Origin: Ficedula albicollis
Taxonomy: Eukaryota > Chordata > Aves > Passeriformes > Muscicapidae
Reading direction: 5' to 3'
Length of the DNA: 64,000 nucleotides
Assembly (NCBI RefSeq): GCF_000247815.1
Contig: NC_021676.1
Location: forward strand, 7,749,092 to 7,813,091
Of the stretch, positions 27,901-42,146 are shown piece by piece. The position numbers were made by a program, and so were the translations under genes. The notes under the pieces are model-generated. The model worked only from the letters and a program-made list of their open reading frames with translations. It was not told where the DNA came from and ran no database searches. The first letter of the stretch is position 1; every line of letters begins with the position of its first letter.

Positions 27901-30900
27901 TGGTGAGCCTTCCAGAGGAGTGAGGACAACATGTTAAGACCAACCCCAGCAGGAAGTACCGCCATAAAAAACACTTCCCAAGAGTTAAAAATACTAATTA
28001 CCAACTGCCACCACATTTTAGTGGTATTCCAGTTAGTCAAGAAGTGCAAATGCATGCAGTTGATATTTTGTTTAGGGTAACAGCTTAAGGGGAGGGGCAG
28101 AGTTAGGCTCAGTGTCCTAGGGCACATGGAATTTCCAGGACATTTCTTTGAAATCTATATTTTGCTCTATAATTCATAAAAAAATAAGCAGAAAAGAGTC
28201 CAGAGTAGCCAACTCCCTAGTTTAACTGGCTTATGAGTAATGATGCCAAATAAGTTTTGCTTCAGGAGCAGCATCAGGCTTTGCTCTTCTAGTCATCTTA
28301 ATTTTCTGATGCTGCAAGCTGTGCAGGAGCTCCAGGAAACATCAATTCCCTGAATATGTATCTTTGCTTTCATCCCTAAAGGGGTAATTCAGAATATGGG
28401 ACAGACATAGTGTTTACTGTGGGCACTGCACCTGTCAAGGTAACATTACTATGGAATAGAGGGTAAAAACCACTTCTCTGCTAGATGAAATGGATAAACT
28501 GGCTCATTAGCTCTGGGCACTTGCTTGCTAACCTTGTCCTGTACCTGTGATTATCTGTGAAGATGTAGCTGTAAGGCTCTCCAGAGCCTTGAAAGATGCA
28601 TGTTTTAAAAGTATCTTCTCATTTTGTGTTACAATTCTGGTGCAGCGTCTGCTGGGCAGTTCCAGAGGTTGAGATGCTGATTAGGTCCATGGATGTGATG
28701 TAACCCCACCCAGCTGGTCATCAGTGCCTTGGAAATGCTTTGTGGTTGTTATTGCTTAATTGCAAGCCCTGCTTTAGCCATATTGAGCCAGGCTCCTGCT
28801 CATCTTGCTCCTTGCAGAGCAGAGGGTGAAGAGCGAATAGGGCGGTTTCAGCACTGGAGAACTCTTTTGAGCTTTTAAATAAAGGTTTTTAAAATTTCCA
28901 CTGTGGTGTGGCTGGGCTGAGGTAATCTGATCTTTGGAAAAGTGTCTTTGTGCTGTAGTTTACAGAAGGGCTTCTTGATTAACAAAGCCTGAGTGCAGGT
29001 TAATTAAACTGTAGCCATTGTATTCAAGGTCACTGTTAATTTTTTTAATTGCAGTATTTCTCCCAAGTCTGGGGTTGGAAATGAGACTTGCCATGTCAAG
29101 CTCCCAGAAAGGGTTGGAAATTGTGGCATTTCATCCTGCAATTGCTCTGTTTCACTCTGCCTCTTCCTTTTATCTAAAAGGAAAATAAGCTTTGTAAACC
29201 ACTGTACATAGATTTTAAGTTCACTGTTGATACTAGAAGCCCCAAAAAACATGCGTCTCTGGGGAGAGACTGATGCTCAGTCTGCAGGGTATCATAAAAC
29301 CAGCTGGGGGAAGGCAGGGACATAAGGGCATGAATGTGGCTAGGGACTTACAGGAGGTCTTTCCCTTCTCAGGAGTCATAATGGAGCTCTGGAGGTCCTT
29401 GCCGAAAGGTGTTGTGGGCACATGAAACTTTCTAAAGTGCTGTGGAGCATGGGCAGGCACTAAGCAAGGAGTTGGATGGGGAATAGTGAGCAGGCAAACA
29501 GTGGCATGCTTAGGGAGTCCTCAGGAGTGGGAGGCTGGAGCACCAGGGTGGGAGATTGTGCATGCCTGCTGTGCTTTTACTCCTGGGCATCTCTGGGGCT
29601 GCTGGATCTTTTTCACAGCTGTAGCCCAACTGGAAGGAGGGTCATTCCTCCATACTCCTGCTGCTCCTGCCTTCTTTGCCCACACCTGCCTGTGGACAGG
29701 AGCAGAGGAAGGATCCACAGCACAACACACCACTCTGAAACATGATGGTTGAGGGCTTGCATGCTGGAGGGGAAGTCCAGTCTGTCATGGCTCCCTGTCA
29801 AGAAGCATTTTCTTGCCCTCCCTGAACCATTCCTGGGGTTCTGGTTCCAGTCTTCTGGGTTGTTTCCATCTCTATATTTGGCACAAGTTGGAAACCTGCA
29901 GTACTTGACAGCACAGGAAAGGGTGAAAGAGTGCTTTATGCCTGGTCCTGCACACTTTCCCCCTTAAGAGTTTTCCCTTACTCCTCTAGACAGAATATTT
30001 CAGGAGGCAGAACAGAGATTCTAGTCTCTGGTCTTCTCAGATGCCTCAGTGTTTCCTAACTAATACTCCCCTGGGTTAATGCTGTCCTTGCTCCTTTTTA
30101 AGGTGAAACTCCTTGCAGTCTCATTCCTAGCAGGCAGAGTTGGCTGCTCCTGCACTTAGCTCTGGTGATCCTGGCAGAGCAGTGTCTGCATGGCGCGTGT
30201 GGCGAGTCCCAGTTCTGTTTTTTGTGACCTGAATGCATGGAACAGCTTGTTCTCTGCTGTCTGTTAACCCTTGGAAAGACATTTCCTCTTCTGCTCCTTC
30301 GTTCTGCATTGGCAGTGCTCAGCAGGGTCAGCTCTGCACTTCGGGTTTGGGGGCAGAGCCTGCGAGGGAGTTAATTGCTGAGTGATGATGGCTCTCTCCA
30401 GCTGAAGGTCTGCTCCCATGAGCTATTTAAGCCTCTGTTTCTTGTATCTCTGTGCCAATCAGATTAGCTGATGCCAGGAAACAGACCACAGCCTGCTTGC
30501 TCTTGAATGCACCCTTTTTCCTCCTTACCTGTTTATCCTAGTCAAGCCCCTTTCCGCTCTGCCTCGGTTCTTTAATTTAGCTTTGTTCCTTCCTTTTCAT
30601 TTTCACAGCCTTACTCTGGCCCATCTCCCCTCCCTGAGGCTGCCTCTCTGGATTTTGACATCCAGCCTTAACAGCAGTCAATCCTGTTTCCTGTCCTAGT
30701 CATGACTGCTCCCTTTGCAGAGCAATGTGCCCCTCTGTGCTTCTGCACTGAGCTTTTCTTGCTCTTGATTCCCTCCATGTTTACCCTTGTTACTTGTCGT
30801 AACTTGGATTCCCTTTAAATTGCAGTAGAGAGATCCACAGAGCAGTGGAGCAGCTGAAGGGGCTCATCTTCCCAGGAAAGAAAGGGGAACAGGTTGGGGA

Positions 30901-32863
30901 GGGGAGTGTGGCTGAGAACTGCCCCTCAGTCGTTCCCCAGGGCTGCTGCCACCCTGCTGTCTGTGCACCCCCAGGCATCACTCTGTTCTTCTCCCAACTG
31001 GACCCCTCCACTCAGTCACTGATTTTGGCAACGAATTTGTTGTTGCAATTAAAAAAAAGCTCTAAACCCCCTCAGGCTCACAGGACCAAGCGTTCTAGCC
31101 TGTCCCTCTGTGCCAAAACAGGCCCATCCCCTGCCTCTTGTGAGGCCCCACCTTTATCCTTCTTCTAAAAATAAAACGCAATGACATTCCTTCCTAGTTA
31201 CTCTGTTCTCTTATTCTGACCTCATTAGACTTTCCCAATAGAAAATTTCATTGAACTCCTCTATTAGTGGTGAAAACAAACAAGACCATTGGACTTCCTC
31301 TGGAAAAAATGCATCTCTATAACAGGGAATTGCAGGGAGCCAAATTTCCACTGCTGAGTTTGTGCTGTACACATATGTTCCCTCGTATGCGTTTAGTAAA
31401 CAAAGTTGTCTTCACACTAAGAAGAATTTAAAACAATTTATCCTTTATATCTGATTTCCCTCCCTTGTTGGAAAAAGATTGCTTCTGTAATATTATAAGG
31501 AGCAAAGTACTGTTAGCTGGGGTTGCAAGAAAAGCCTCTTTTTTCCAGATCCCCTGAGCTAAATATATTTTGAGGCTTACGTATGTGCATGGACATAGGA
31601 ATGATAGCCAGGTGATGGATTGCTAAGCCACATCATAAATTCAGTTTGTTGGACACCTCTGATTACCTCCTCTGCACTCTGCCCGTAATCATTCTCCTTC
31701 AAACATCCTTCTAATGTTCTTAACAGCAGCCAATTAAAACAAAGACTTCACTTGCCATCTATCCCCTCTTCCCTCTGCCATCACCCAAGCTCCTTTTCTT
31801 GGGTGGGGGGATAGAAGTGCATTAATGGACAGTGGTTCAGAGTGTGTGCTCAAGGTTTAACAGAATATATCCTTACTTGGGGCTTTTTTACCAATTCTTT
31901 AAAATTCAGCTTGGACAGACACCAGGCAGGGCTGGGTGCTTGTGTGTTTTCATGTGGCTGGGGCTGCAGACTGGTGGCAGGAAGGGTGGGGCACATGGAA
32001 GACACTGTTCATCTCTACATCTGCCCACCTTCTTGGGCTCCTGGTTTTTATTAAGGGGTTTCATGCTGGTTCAGATGCTTTCTGAAGAAAAGCATGCCCA
32101 TGGACATTGAGGGGGAAATTGAAAATAATTCAGATCACTAAGACTTCCATGGGGGAGAGGAGTAACAGGTTGTGGTGTTAGAGATGCAGGAGGGTAATGA
32201 GATAATTGAGGATCTGAGGATTTCAGTTGGTGTCAATGACTCAGGCATGTCAGGGAAAACAGAGGATATTCAGTCCCTGTAAAGTTGATTCATCCACCTG
32301 GCAGTGAGATAAAGAGTAATGAATAACAGATTTTGGGGTGCATGGAAGGCAGGAGAGGCCAACACACTAACTCTGAATAGCTTGGGAAATGCCTTAAGGG
32401 TAATTTTTACTTCCTCTTGCCTTTTTTAGGGCTTAGCTGTGCTGGCTTCTCTCTGCATGCACCCCTAAACCCTGTTTCCCACAGGGGCACTGGACAGAGA
32501 GTAGAGTGGGTGGTGCTTGGTGCCAAACCTCACCCTCACAGCTTTAGGTGCTTTTTGGTTTGGGTGCTGCCCTGTAAGTACGACAGCAGTGCCTCCCCTG
32601 CACACTGGGAGGGTGTTTGCTGCTGCACAAGCAGGATTGGAATTGTTGGATGTGCCTTTCATCCTGTTGCAGCCTGCTGGATTAATGGGGCAGATCTCTG
32701 TGCGTGTGCATGCTTTCTGCTCTCTCTCCTCTATCCTGCTTCATACTGTAATGGCTGTGGGCTCTGAAACAGATCTGCTCATCTGGTGCCTGTGCAGCCT
32801 TTACCGCAGCAGTTTCTTAATGCCTGATTGCAGTTCCTGTGTTTTATCTGCCAGACACCACTG

Positions 32864-32950
32864 AGAGATGGGAAAGTAACAACCCCCATTTGCAGAGGGA
32901 TTTAGTGACTTGTCACTTGTGGCACCTGTGGCTGCAGCAGTGTTTGAGCC
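32864..32950 (+). mobile_element. MIR-like SINE remnant
   Basis: CCCCCATTTGCAGAGGGATT, then AGTGACTTGTCAC and a GTTTGAGCCCCTG ending, resemble the MIR core and tail with internal deletions. Confidence 0.4.
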
Positions 32951-35900
32951 CCTGTTTACAGGGTCCCTGTTTACAGGGCAAGAGCATCTTTCCTGCCAAA
33001 ATGATGACTACCTGCGCAGTGATAATGCCTTTGGGGTTTGGGACTAGGCTGCTCTGGGTTTTCACTGGCATATGGAAGTGATAAATATGCTCTCAGTTAC
33101 CACTGTGTTTGGTTTTCCTGCTTTCCTACATGTTCTAACTTCTTTAATTCTGAAAGAAAATATTGTAAATACATTGGATGCTTTTGTTACCAGCCTTTCA
33201 GTCTCCTTCTGCCATTGTACATTTGATTTGCAACCTGAGGATGCTGATAGAGGTCTGAGTTGGGAAATTAGTCAAGGCTTTACTTTTCTCAAGTGCTGAA
33301 TTGTTTGAACAATGTATTTTGGGTACCTTTATGCACTGTATTCCCTTCCATGTAGCCCATAAATGATAGGCGTTTTCTCTATTGTGCACGAGTCCTCATT
33401 TTTAACACATCATGCAACTCAGATGGACTTGAATGTAGGAGCACAAAGATTTTGGAGGCCTGCCCTGCGCGAAGGGGAAAATTACTGTCTGGCCCAGAGC
33501 GGTGGCTTTGTGATGCCTGCATTGTGTTCTGGTGTGCTGTGTTTGTACCAAACTGGTTTGCTGCCAAGTTACTTATGGCTTATCCAAGCACTCAGTACAA
33601 AGAATGTTCAAAGAAAAACTTTTTTTGTTTTCTCCGAATTCTTCCAGCTGAGAAAGAATTCAAACCACAGTCCAAATGCTGTCTCCTCTTTCTGCAGGCC
33701 TGTGGTGACCAGGTAGGGCAGTTAACACTGGAGTGTCTTCAGCTGTAGTGTGTGTGTAGGAGCATGTATGTGCTTATAGAAGATATAATATGGGACCTGC
33801 AGGGAAAGTGCCTTTTTGTTGGAGAAAAGCCTCTCTTTTTGAGCAGAAGGCTCTGTGATTGAAAAGTCTGAAGTGGGAATTTTCCAGGCACAAATATATG
33901 TGCCTGGGCAGGGGTGCCTATGAAGCACCAGACCTCTTGGGTTGGTCTTATCTGTGTATAGAACACATCTGATACCTCCTCAAAGTCCCAGGCTGCCTTT
34001 GCAGCACAGTTAATGACTGAGCTGGGCTCCTGTTCCTGTTTTTCTCCTGACTGACAGAGTATATTGCCTGTCTTGAGGGCTAGGATCATGTTTGGAGCTT
34101 AGGAGATACCTGTAGGTTGTTCCTGTCAGCAGAATCCCAGGAAGGGCAGTGGGGTAAAAGCATTCCCTCCTCTCAGCTGTCCCAAACACATGCAGACACT
34201 TACCTGATTGGCAAGGACCTTGGGGGTTTCTTGAACACTGAGTAGGATAATCAGATAGATTGTGGGATACATCTGCTTGATCCTATTTCTTACGATTACA
34301 TGGTGGGGAACAAGCGTTAATGAGCCTTGGCCTTTCCTGTCTCCTCTGTAAATTTGTTTGACTCAATTGAGCTCTCTTTGTGTGAGACAGCTCTCTTTGT
34401 GCTCGGATATGGAAGCATCCACCTCTGAAGCTGGCTGTGCTTTGAGACAGGGTTTGGATTAGCTGACCTCCAGAGATCCCTGCCAACATTTTTTTTTCCT
34501 TTTCTTTTGTGTTTGCAGCTGGTGTAATTGTGGTCCTAACCCCTCCCAAGTGGTGCTGGCACTGGAGAGGATTTTAGCACTGTTTCACAGCAAGTGCAGT
34601 AGCTGCTTCTGCACTGCAGAGGAAATGCTCCTTTCGGGTCAGCCACCCCGCTGTAAGGCAGCTCCTGGCCCTGAGCACTGGGAAGTTGCCTCATGTAGGA
34701 GGACAGAAGGGATTTGCCAGGCAGGTCCTAATAGAAAAGAGCATTTTTCTCCTTGTGTCTCTTACTGGTGCTGTCCTTAGTCAAACAAAACTCTCACTTG
34801 GCTGCCTGATCAGTAGAGCATCCTCCAGATCCCAGACAGAAGGGATGGCAGTGGGTCACTATCAGTCCTGGTAGAGAGCTGGAGCAGGAAAGGGGTCTTG
34901 ACCTCTAGCTGGTTCCAAATAAGCTGATGGCAGAAAATCAAAAGCCCAAAAGAACAGAAATGTGCATGTGTGGTTATTCTAACAACAAATCCATTTAGTG
35001 AAAGAGGGGGAAGTTCCCTTTGAAGCACCGCAATGCATGCTGCCCTGGAACACCCTATGGAAAGGTATTTGTTTTGCCAAGGCACGTGTGTGGGTCCAGC
35101 ACAGCAGCTTCTGTGACACTGTTCAAAGACCAACAAATAAACAAAAAAGCTCCTTAAACTGCAATGTTTTTGTAATGCATTTTTGGCTTAGAAATCCCCA
35201 GCAGATAGTGAGAAATAATTCCCAGCCGTTTGCCTGTGGAAGCACTTTGAAAAACTAATCTTGTAGGAGTGAAGGGGAGAGGAGTTCCCTGAATTTTGGT
35301 GGACAAGAAGTGCAAAAACAAAGGGATTTTTTCAATATTTCCTTAAACTCAGCATTAATTTTTCCTGTGATTGTTTGCTTCAGGGTGTAAATGTGGAGAA
35401 TTGCATGTACACAAGGGAAGATAAAGTTCCCTGTATTTTTACATTCTTTTTCTCTGCAGTGAAGGGCTTCCTTCCATCATGCCACTTTATTTTGCATCTT
35501 TTCCTTTCCCCCCCCTTTTTTTTTTTTTCAGTTGTCCACCTCTGCATGCAAGAGAGGTGCTGAGGTTGTGTTAGGACATCTAAGAGCAGTGGGAAGCACC
35601 CAGAGGCCAGTGATGCATGATCCATTTTCCCAAGGACAGTGGCACTGCTGGCCCTGCAGAGCCCCACGGCCATAGTGCAGAGTGCCATAAATCCAGGAGT
35701 TTAGCAAGGCTGGAGAGCCTCTGAAGAGATGGGATGCAGTATGTACAGCCTTCCCCACTGAGGGGAAGGAGGATGTTCCTTGTGCTGCTCTGCCCAGAGA
35801 GGTCACAACCAGTATCAGCCACTCTGCAAAGCTGTCCTAAGCCAGCAGAATGAGAGTGTGAGGAAGGAAGGACAAGGGTTAGTGATTCCTTCAGCACAGA

Positions 35901-37627
35901 TTTGTGTGGTACCTGCATGCCCAAACATCCACCCTCTCACTTCTGTACTGTAGTGGGTTTATGTCCTGAAAATGAGGTCTTTCCATTGCAGCAGCACTGG
36001 GGGGTTTTTTTATTTGCATGGCTTTACTATTTATTTCTGGGTTCTGCCATCCTGCTCTGAACAGACGGCACTCGGAGCTGAGTTGACTTTTTGGCACACG
36101 GTGTGACCCCTGGTGATTCACGGCCCCCAACATCTGTGATTAGACCTTGAACAGAAACTTTTCATGCATGCCCATGGTAGAGGAAGCTTGCTCTTTTTTT
36201 CTGAGTAACTGGTAGAAGAACAAAAGGTTTATTTTCTTTTAGCTGTAAAGGTCTACCTTAAATTAAGTAAACTGTTCCCTGAGGGAGAAAGTGTCCAGGT
36301 ACAGAATGTTCAAAAAGGAAATATTCAAAGTGTCTACTGTGTCCCTGAAGTGTTTGTTTTAGAGTATGAGGGCCAGAGCAAAAAATAGATTATTTTCTAA
36401 TTTGAAAGCAAAAATACCTCTTGCAGGTGACAGAAACTGAATTGACCTTCTTTGGTTTTGATAGTGCAGCCCATCCAGTGCCCGAGCGCTGAGCAGCCCT
36501 GGAGCAGCTGCCATTGGCGAGATGGCCCCGGTCCCAGCGCACAGCCTGGGAGCCCGTGGCCCAGGCAGCCCTGCTGTGCGCAAACTGTCAATGTTCCACC
36601 CTTGGAACACGGGCGGGAATCGTGTCTGTGGGAACCCGAACACCGCTGTGTTTTACGTGAGGGAGGGCAGGAGCATTGTCTCTGGTGCTTCAGCAATAGA
36701 GCATCCACGCCTGGACTTTATGGGGGTTAATTTTGTGGGTTTCTTTTGCTGTCGTGAAGCAGCACTTTTGTATCAGTCCCAAGTAAAGCCTTGTGATCCA
36801 ATGGTGAGAGCACCTAACTTGCCATGGGCTTTTCTGAAGCCCAAAATGAACTTCTTTACTGTCAGCCAACTCAAGTAATGTCACTGTGTTCCTGGCTTGG
36901 TAGATCCTAGATGAAGATTTTTTTTTTAACTTTTTTGTTTCCCCTCCTCACTGACTTGAAAAGCTGCCCACAAATGTGCATTATCTTAATTCATGCATCA
37001 CTGCCAATAAATGTAACAGTAGAACACTTTTCAGTAAAACCTTGCCTTTGACTATAGCTTTTTGGTTCCTTTGATAAGCAAGGATATAGTTTCATGTATT
37101 CTTTACTACTTGCTGTGAAAGTGGAAGAGAAAGGAAGGCTGTTGGATGGGTGGTGGCATTATCCACAGTTTTCTTTCTCTTTCAGAACAAAACAGTTCAA
37201 TGTGCTAATTTCATTGCTCCCATTTCTCTTTGCCTTTCAGTGTTTCCAGGAACACTGTTTATTTGGGAGATTGTTTGATAATGGAAACATCTCACTGCTG
37301 TTTGGGTGAGGAGTTCCCTATTCTGGCTTATCAAGGATAGTGTGGTGGGCACACCAAGCTGTTCCATACTCATTAAGGTGCAATAAAAATCCCAGGTGAT
37401 AGAATCATCTCAAAGGTGCAAGGACTGATGAGTGAGTGTGGCATTTGCACTGCCAGCTTAATTTAGTGCTTTAAGGAAAGCCCATAGACAAAAGTCTTTT
37501 TTGGGCTGTGACAGTATCTAGATACTCAGTGAACATTAATAGTAATATTTAGTTTTAGTAGAATTGGTATAAAATTTGAGGTCTTGATTTTGCAAGCACA
37601 ATTTCTCTATTGTTGTGCACACAGGAT

Positions 37628-37659
37628 ATCCATCCATCCATCCATCCATCCATCCATCC
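37628..37659 (+). repeat. (ATCC)8 microsatellite
   Basis: Eight uninterrupted ATCC units, likely to be length-polymorphic. Confidence 0.97.
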
Positions 37660-38421
37660 CTTGCAAAACTAGGTAAAGCACAAAGCACACTGCAGCCTTG
37701 CAGGGCCAAGCTTGGACTCAGGAGAGCTGGTCCTCAGTTCCAGAGTCACAGGCTGGTGGTTTGGGTGGAAGAGGAGCATGGACAGAATAACATATGATGA
37801 AGAACAGGCACGGCTGGAACTTAACATTGGGAAAACTCCAGTGTGTCTGCAGCATCCCTGTTCCTCTTTAGGCAAAGGGAATAGGTATATTTTTACTCAC
37901 TGGACTGTGAGTTAGGACAACAGCACTTCTGTTTCTCAACTGAGCAGTTGTGACCTAGAAATCCTTGAGAAACAGTAAATAAGGAACCCACCTTGGCACT
38001 TCTACGGAGTCATTTTTTCTTTTAAAAAAAATAGAAAAGAAAAAAAAATCTATTTTAAATAGCATCATTTACACTTGGGAGCTGCTCAAATCCATCCTGT
38101 CACGTAAATTACCATTTCTGAACTCGGCTGTCAGGAAGTGTCCTCACAAGCTGACATCCATGGGGGCTGTCAGTGGAAGGGGATCAGTTTCGTGGCAAGC
38201 AGGAGGAATTCAAGCGTCAAGTGAATACGCTCGTCCTCATGTTACCTCAAGCAGTCAGGGCATCCCAGTCCCGCCAGAGGCGAGCCCTGCTGTGACCTTT
38301 GCTCTCAGACTGCCCTTGTTCCCTGCACTTTGCTTGCTGTAAGGCTGGGTCTGACATCTGGAGCAAGCCCCATCCTCCTGCAGCTCAGGCAATTAGAGCT
38401 GGGCCCAGCAAGTGGCCCTGG

Positions 38422-38454
38422 AGGGATATTGTAGTTTCAGGGATATTGTAGTTT
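38422..38454 (+). repeat. 17-bp tandem duplication
   Basis: AGGGATATTGTAGTTT occurs at 38,422 and again at 38,439, spaced by 17 bases. Confidence 0.9.
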
Positions 38455-39202
38455 TCTTACAGGGATAAAGGCCACGGGCTTTTCTCTCTGCTCTGCTGCT
38501 TTCTCCAGCTTTGATGCCGATGCCGTTAAAATGAGATTGGCTCATCTGGTAGTGGAGGAGCTGAGCCCTGCCAGACGGATCTGGCTTGCTGGGAAGGGTT
38601 CAAAAGGCAGCACCTAGCCTTTGTTGTATTTCCTGCATGCTAACAAAGCCCCTGATTTCTGGAGCTACTTTTTAATCCTTGTTGGTTGTATGTTGGTTTT
38701 GGCATGGATGTTTTTTTTTTTTTAAATTCCTCCTATTTGAAATATACGGGAGAACAAAGGGAATAAAATGCCAGCCACCCCACACCCTCCCCCCCAAAAA
38801 AGGGTACTACAAGGGAATTGTAAGGGTGCATTCTGGTGAGAAGAGTTGTTTGCTGCCAGGAGCTGAAGCCTGGAGAGCTGAAGCTCTGTGTTGTCGGTGG
38901 TTCCTGTCTGAGGTGCTGTCCTTGGGCTGTGCGTGGGAGCCTCGCTGCAGCAGTGTGCAGCGCTGGCTGTGATGTCAGCCCTGCATGCACGCCTTTCCAG
39001 CCTTCCCCGTGACCACAGGGACAGGGATTTGCAGCAATCCAAACACTGACAGAACTGTATTTGTTGACTTGCAGAAAAGCCTAACTCGTGCTCCTCTGGG
39101 CTGTGATCGTGTAAGCCGAAACACGATGACTGCTGCCTGTGCTTGCTGGCCTCCCAGTCCTGATAAACCTGTGAAGCAGATTCATTTATTTAGGCCCTGA
39201 TT

Positions 39203-39290
39203 CAGCAAAGCACTTAAGTACATGCTTAAGATTTTCTTTCCAGAAAGACTGTTGGCACGCTTAGAGTTAAGCATGTGCTTAACTGCTCTC
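39203..39290. repeat. Ancient palindromic interspersed repeat
   Basis: Two 21-base arms, 39,209-39,229 (AGCACTTAAGTACATGCTTAA) and 39,267-39,287, are inverted copies with two mismatches. The flank CCTGATTCAGCAAAG before the first arm is, from memory, part of a widespread palindromic repeat in turtles, crocodilians and birds. It is probably a decayed MITE-like DNA transposon. Confidence 0.55.
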
Positions 39291-41048
39291 TTGAGTGCCC
39301 GGCAAACAAGTGATGGGGCAGTGTGTGCTGTTCTGTGCTCTGCCAGGTGCCTCGCAGGCTGCAGAATTGCAGTATGAAGAATATATTCATTAATTTGGCT
39401 CCCTCCAGTACAGGAGCTCTAGTGCCAGGGTCTGAGATGAGTCAATCCTTCTGCAGGGAGGTGGGTTGTTTCCATAGCACAGAAAATGTCTTGTCTCTTG
39501 AATGTTGCACAGATGAGTGTGCCCTTCTACGGGGTGTGGGGCAAGAGCAGTTTCCATCAGTGGGTTTGTTTCCTCCCCCACAAGTTGTAAAGAAAAATAT
39601 CCACTGTGTCTGAATGTTTTGATATTTGTAGTTTAATGTTTTGTAAAATGCATTTGATTTAGCTTTCATTAACATGATGCCCTTCATTTTGAGGACTGAA
39701 CAGTTTAGTGCAGCCATGTACCTGTGGGCAGTGTGTGCTCCTGAGCTGCATGGCTTGAGAGCAAGATCAACATCTGGTTTGTTACACTGGGACTTCTTGA
39801 GGTTGAAGGGCTGGGAAGGGCAGATATTACTACACTGTTTGGATATCTTGGTGTTTAGTGTAACTGTGTGTTAAGTCAGACCATCATATTCTATCCCCAG
39901 CATTAACAGACCCTCACTTCCCTCGGTAGTCTGAAGCTGTGGAATAGGCACTTAATCCACAAGATGGTTGTATTTCAGTCTGCTTGAAAGAACTTCTGAG
40001 AATGCATTCTTTCTAATCCCCACCCATATCTGACCTGTTCTAGCTCGTTTATAAGAGCTGCACCCAGCTAGTCCTTAGCTCCCTGCAGAAGGTTTCTGCC
40101 CATCTTTTCCTTTCTTGTGCTTTCTGAGCTCATTTGAACAGGGAGCCCACATACCAGTGAATGGGATTCTTGTATAAATTTGCCCTGTTTGCAAAATTGG
40201 AATTGATTTAGAGCATCTCTTCTTTACAAAACCCAAAAGACACGAGCATAGTTAGATGTGCCTTTTTTCCTTCTCTTTGAAGTTGAAAACACACTAAGCA
40301 AATATGACGATTGCAGTCTCTGTTCCCCACCTGATGTGCAAAAATGCAAAGGTCCTTCCAAAAGCATGGGTCAGACCAAGCTTTGTGCTGATGCCTCAGG
40401 CTGGATTGCAGTGATCTTGGCAGGTTTTGTTATCAACTTGGGTCTAATTAAGCCTAGAAAGTACTTGCCGTGTAGGTTTAACGAGCGTTGTTTTTTCTAA
40501 ATTGAAATAATTCGATCTGTGAATCAAACAGCCTCTGTGCCCCACCCCCTGCTGCTGATGACAGCCTCTTCCCACACTTCTTCCTTGGTAGCATTGTTTC
40601 CATTGTTTCCAGCTCCAGTAGGTTTCAGTTACTGATCAGTGTAATTGCAATAACACACCAATAATGAAAGAGGAATTTAAGCTTCCTTTTTTTGTAGTTG
40701 AAGGCTCTTCTCCTACGAAAGCATGAAATCTTAATAGCAGTCACACAGGCAGCATCCCGCGCCTGTCAAAGGTTTGCAAAAGTGGACGGTCGTACTTTAG
40801 GAAGATAAAGGGCTGGATTTTGGCAACTTGGAAACGGCCCAGTCCTATCAGGCGGCAATGGTGCAGCTAATATTAGAATGGGAGACTCTAGGGACGGCTT
40901 AACATTTTAGTGGATGCCAAGGAAGCCTTCAACTGGAATGCATTGGAAGTTGTTTGTTGTATAACACGAGTTGCTGGAGTCAGAGTAATTCGAGTTGCCG
41001 TTGGTCTGGTGGAAAACTACAGCTGTGAGCAATGAGTTAATTTTTTCC

Positions 41049-41064
41049 GTGTGTGTGTGTGTGT
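41049..41064 (+). repeat. (GT)8 microsatellite
   Basis: A short dinucleotide run just before the MBNL3 promoter island. A second (GT)8 lies at 45,326-45,341. Confidence 0.95.
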
Positions 41065-41283
41065 GGCTTAGGTTTCCCGGTCGGGTTTGCTCTCGGTTTT
41101 GTAGGCTCTGGGCGCATAGCGGAGTCTCCATGCGCCACGGCAGGAGCAGCCCTGCGCTGGGCTGGGTTTGATGAACACCTTGGGAGTGCGGAGCGGGGCT
41201 GAGCCGGAGCCTCGCCTGAAAGCTTCCTGCCTGAGCGCTTCCTACGGAAGAGGGGGTGGGTTAGTTATTGTTAATTTAAAATT

Positions 41284-41291
41284 TATAAATA
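41284..41291 (+). promoter_or_regulatory. TATA-like box
   Basis: TATAAATA sits in a short AT-rich island (41,258-41,294) within otherwise CpG-rich sequence. A start about 30 bases downstream would fall near 41,315-41,325, in a GC-rich segment. CpG-island promoters often lack TATA boxes, so this could be coincidental. Confidence 0.35.
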
Positions 41292-41442
41292 AAGATGCTG
41301 AAGAGCGGACCGTTCCCCGTAGTCCGGGAGGGTTTGTGGGGCGCAGCCCCCCGCAGTTTGGGCCGTCCCGGCCGGGCCCGGAGCGTCCCGGGGCTGCGGC
41401 GTGCGGCGGGCACCAGCGCGGCGCTATGAGACGGGCTCTCCT

Positions 41443-41447
41443 ATTGG
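41443..41447 (-). promoter_or_regulatory. Inverted CCAAT box (NF-Y type)
   Basis: The sequence CTATTGGTCGG reads CCGACCAATAG on the other strand, a good NF-Y site. Its position inside the CpG island about 40 bases before the long G run is typical of a proximal promoter element. Confidence 0.45.
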
Positions 41448-41477
41448 TCGGCTGCCCGCGGGTGCTGCTGTAACGGC

Positions 41478-42095
<618 letters not shown>

Positions 42096-42146
42096 ACAGA
42101 GCGGGGCCGCAGGCTCCTGGCTGATTCTATTTCTCTTTTTCCTGCA

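Larger units (their letters stand above)
22841..41048. other. Non-coding sequence, no gene seen
   Basis: Apart from the small repeats listed, this contains only chance ORFs. Two stretches resemble conserved non-coding elements in texture (27,420-27,640 and 40,640-40,900). Confidence 0.6.

Noticed and set aside
40258..40500. 80-codon ORF with several cysteines
   Set aside because: No known domain, no splice or promoter context, composition like surrounding non-coding DNA.
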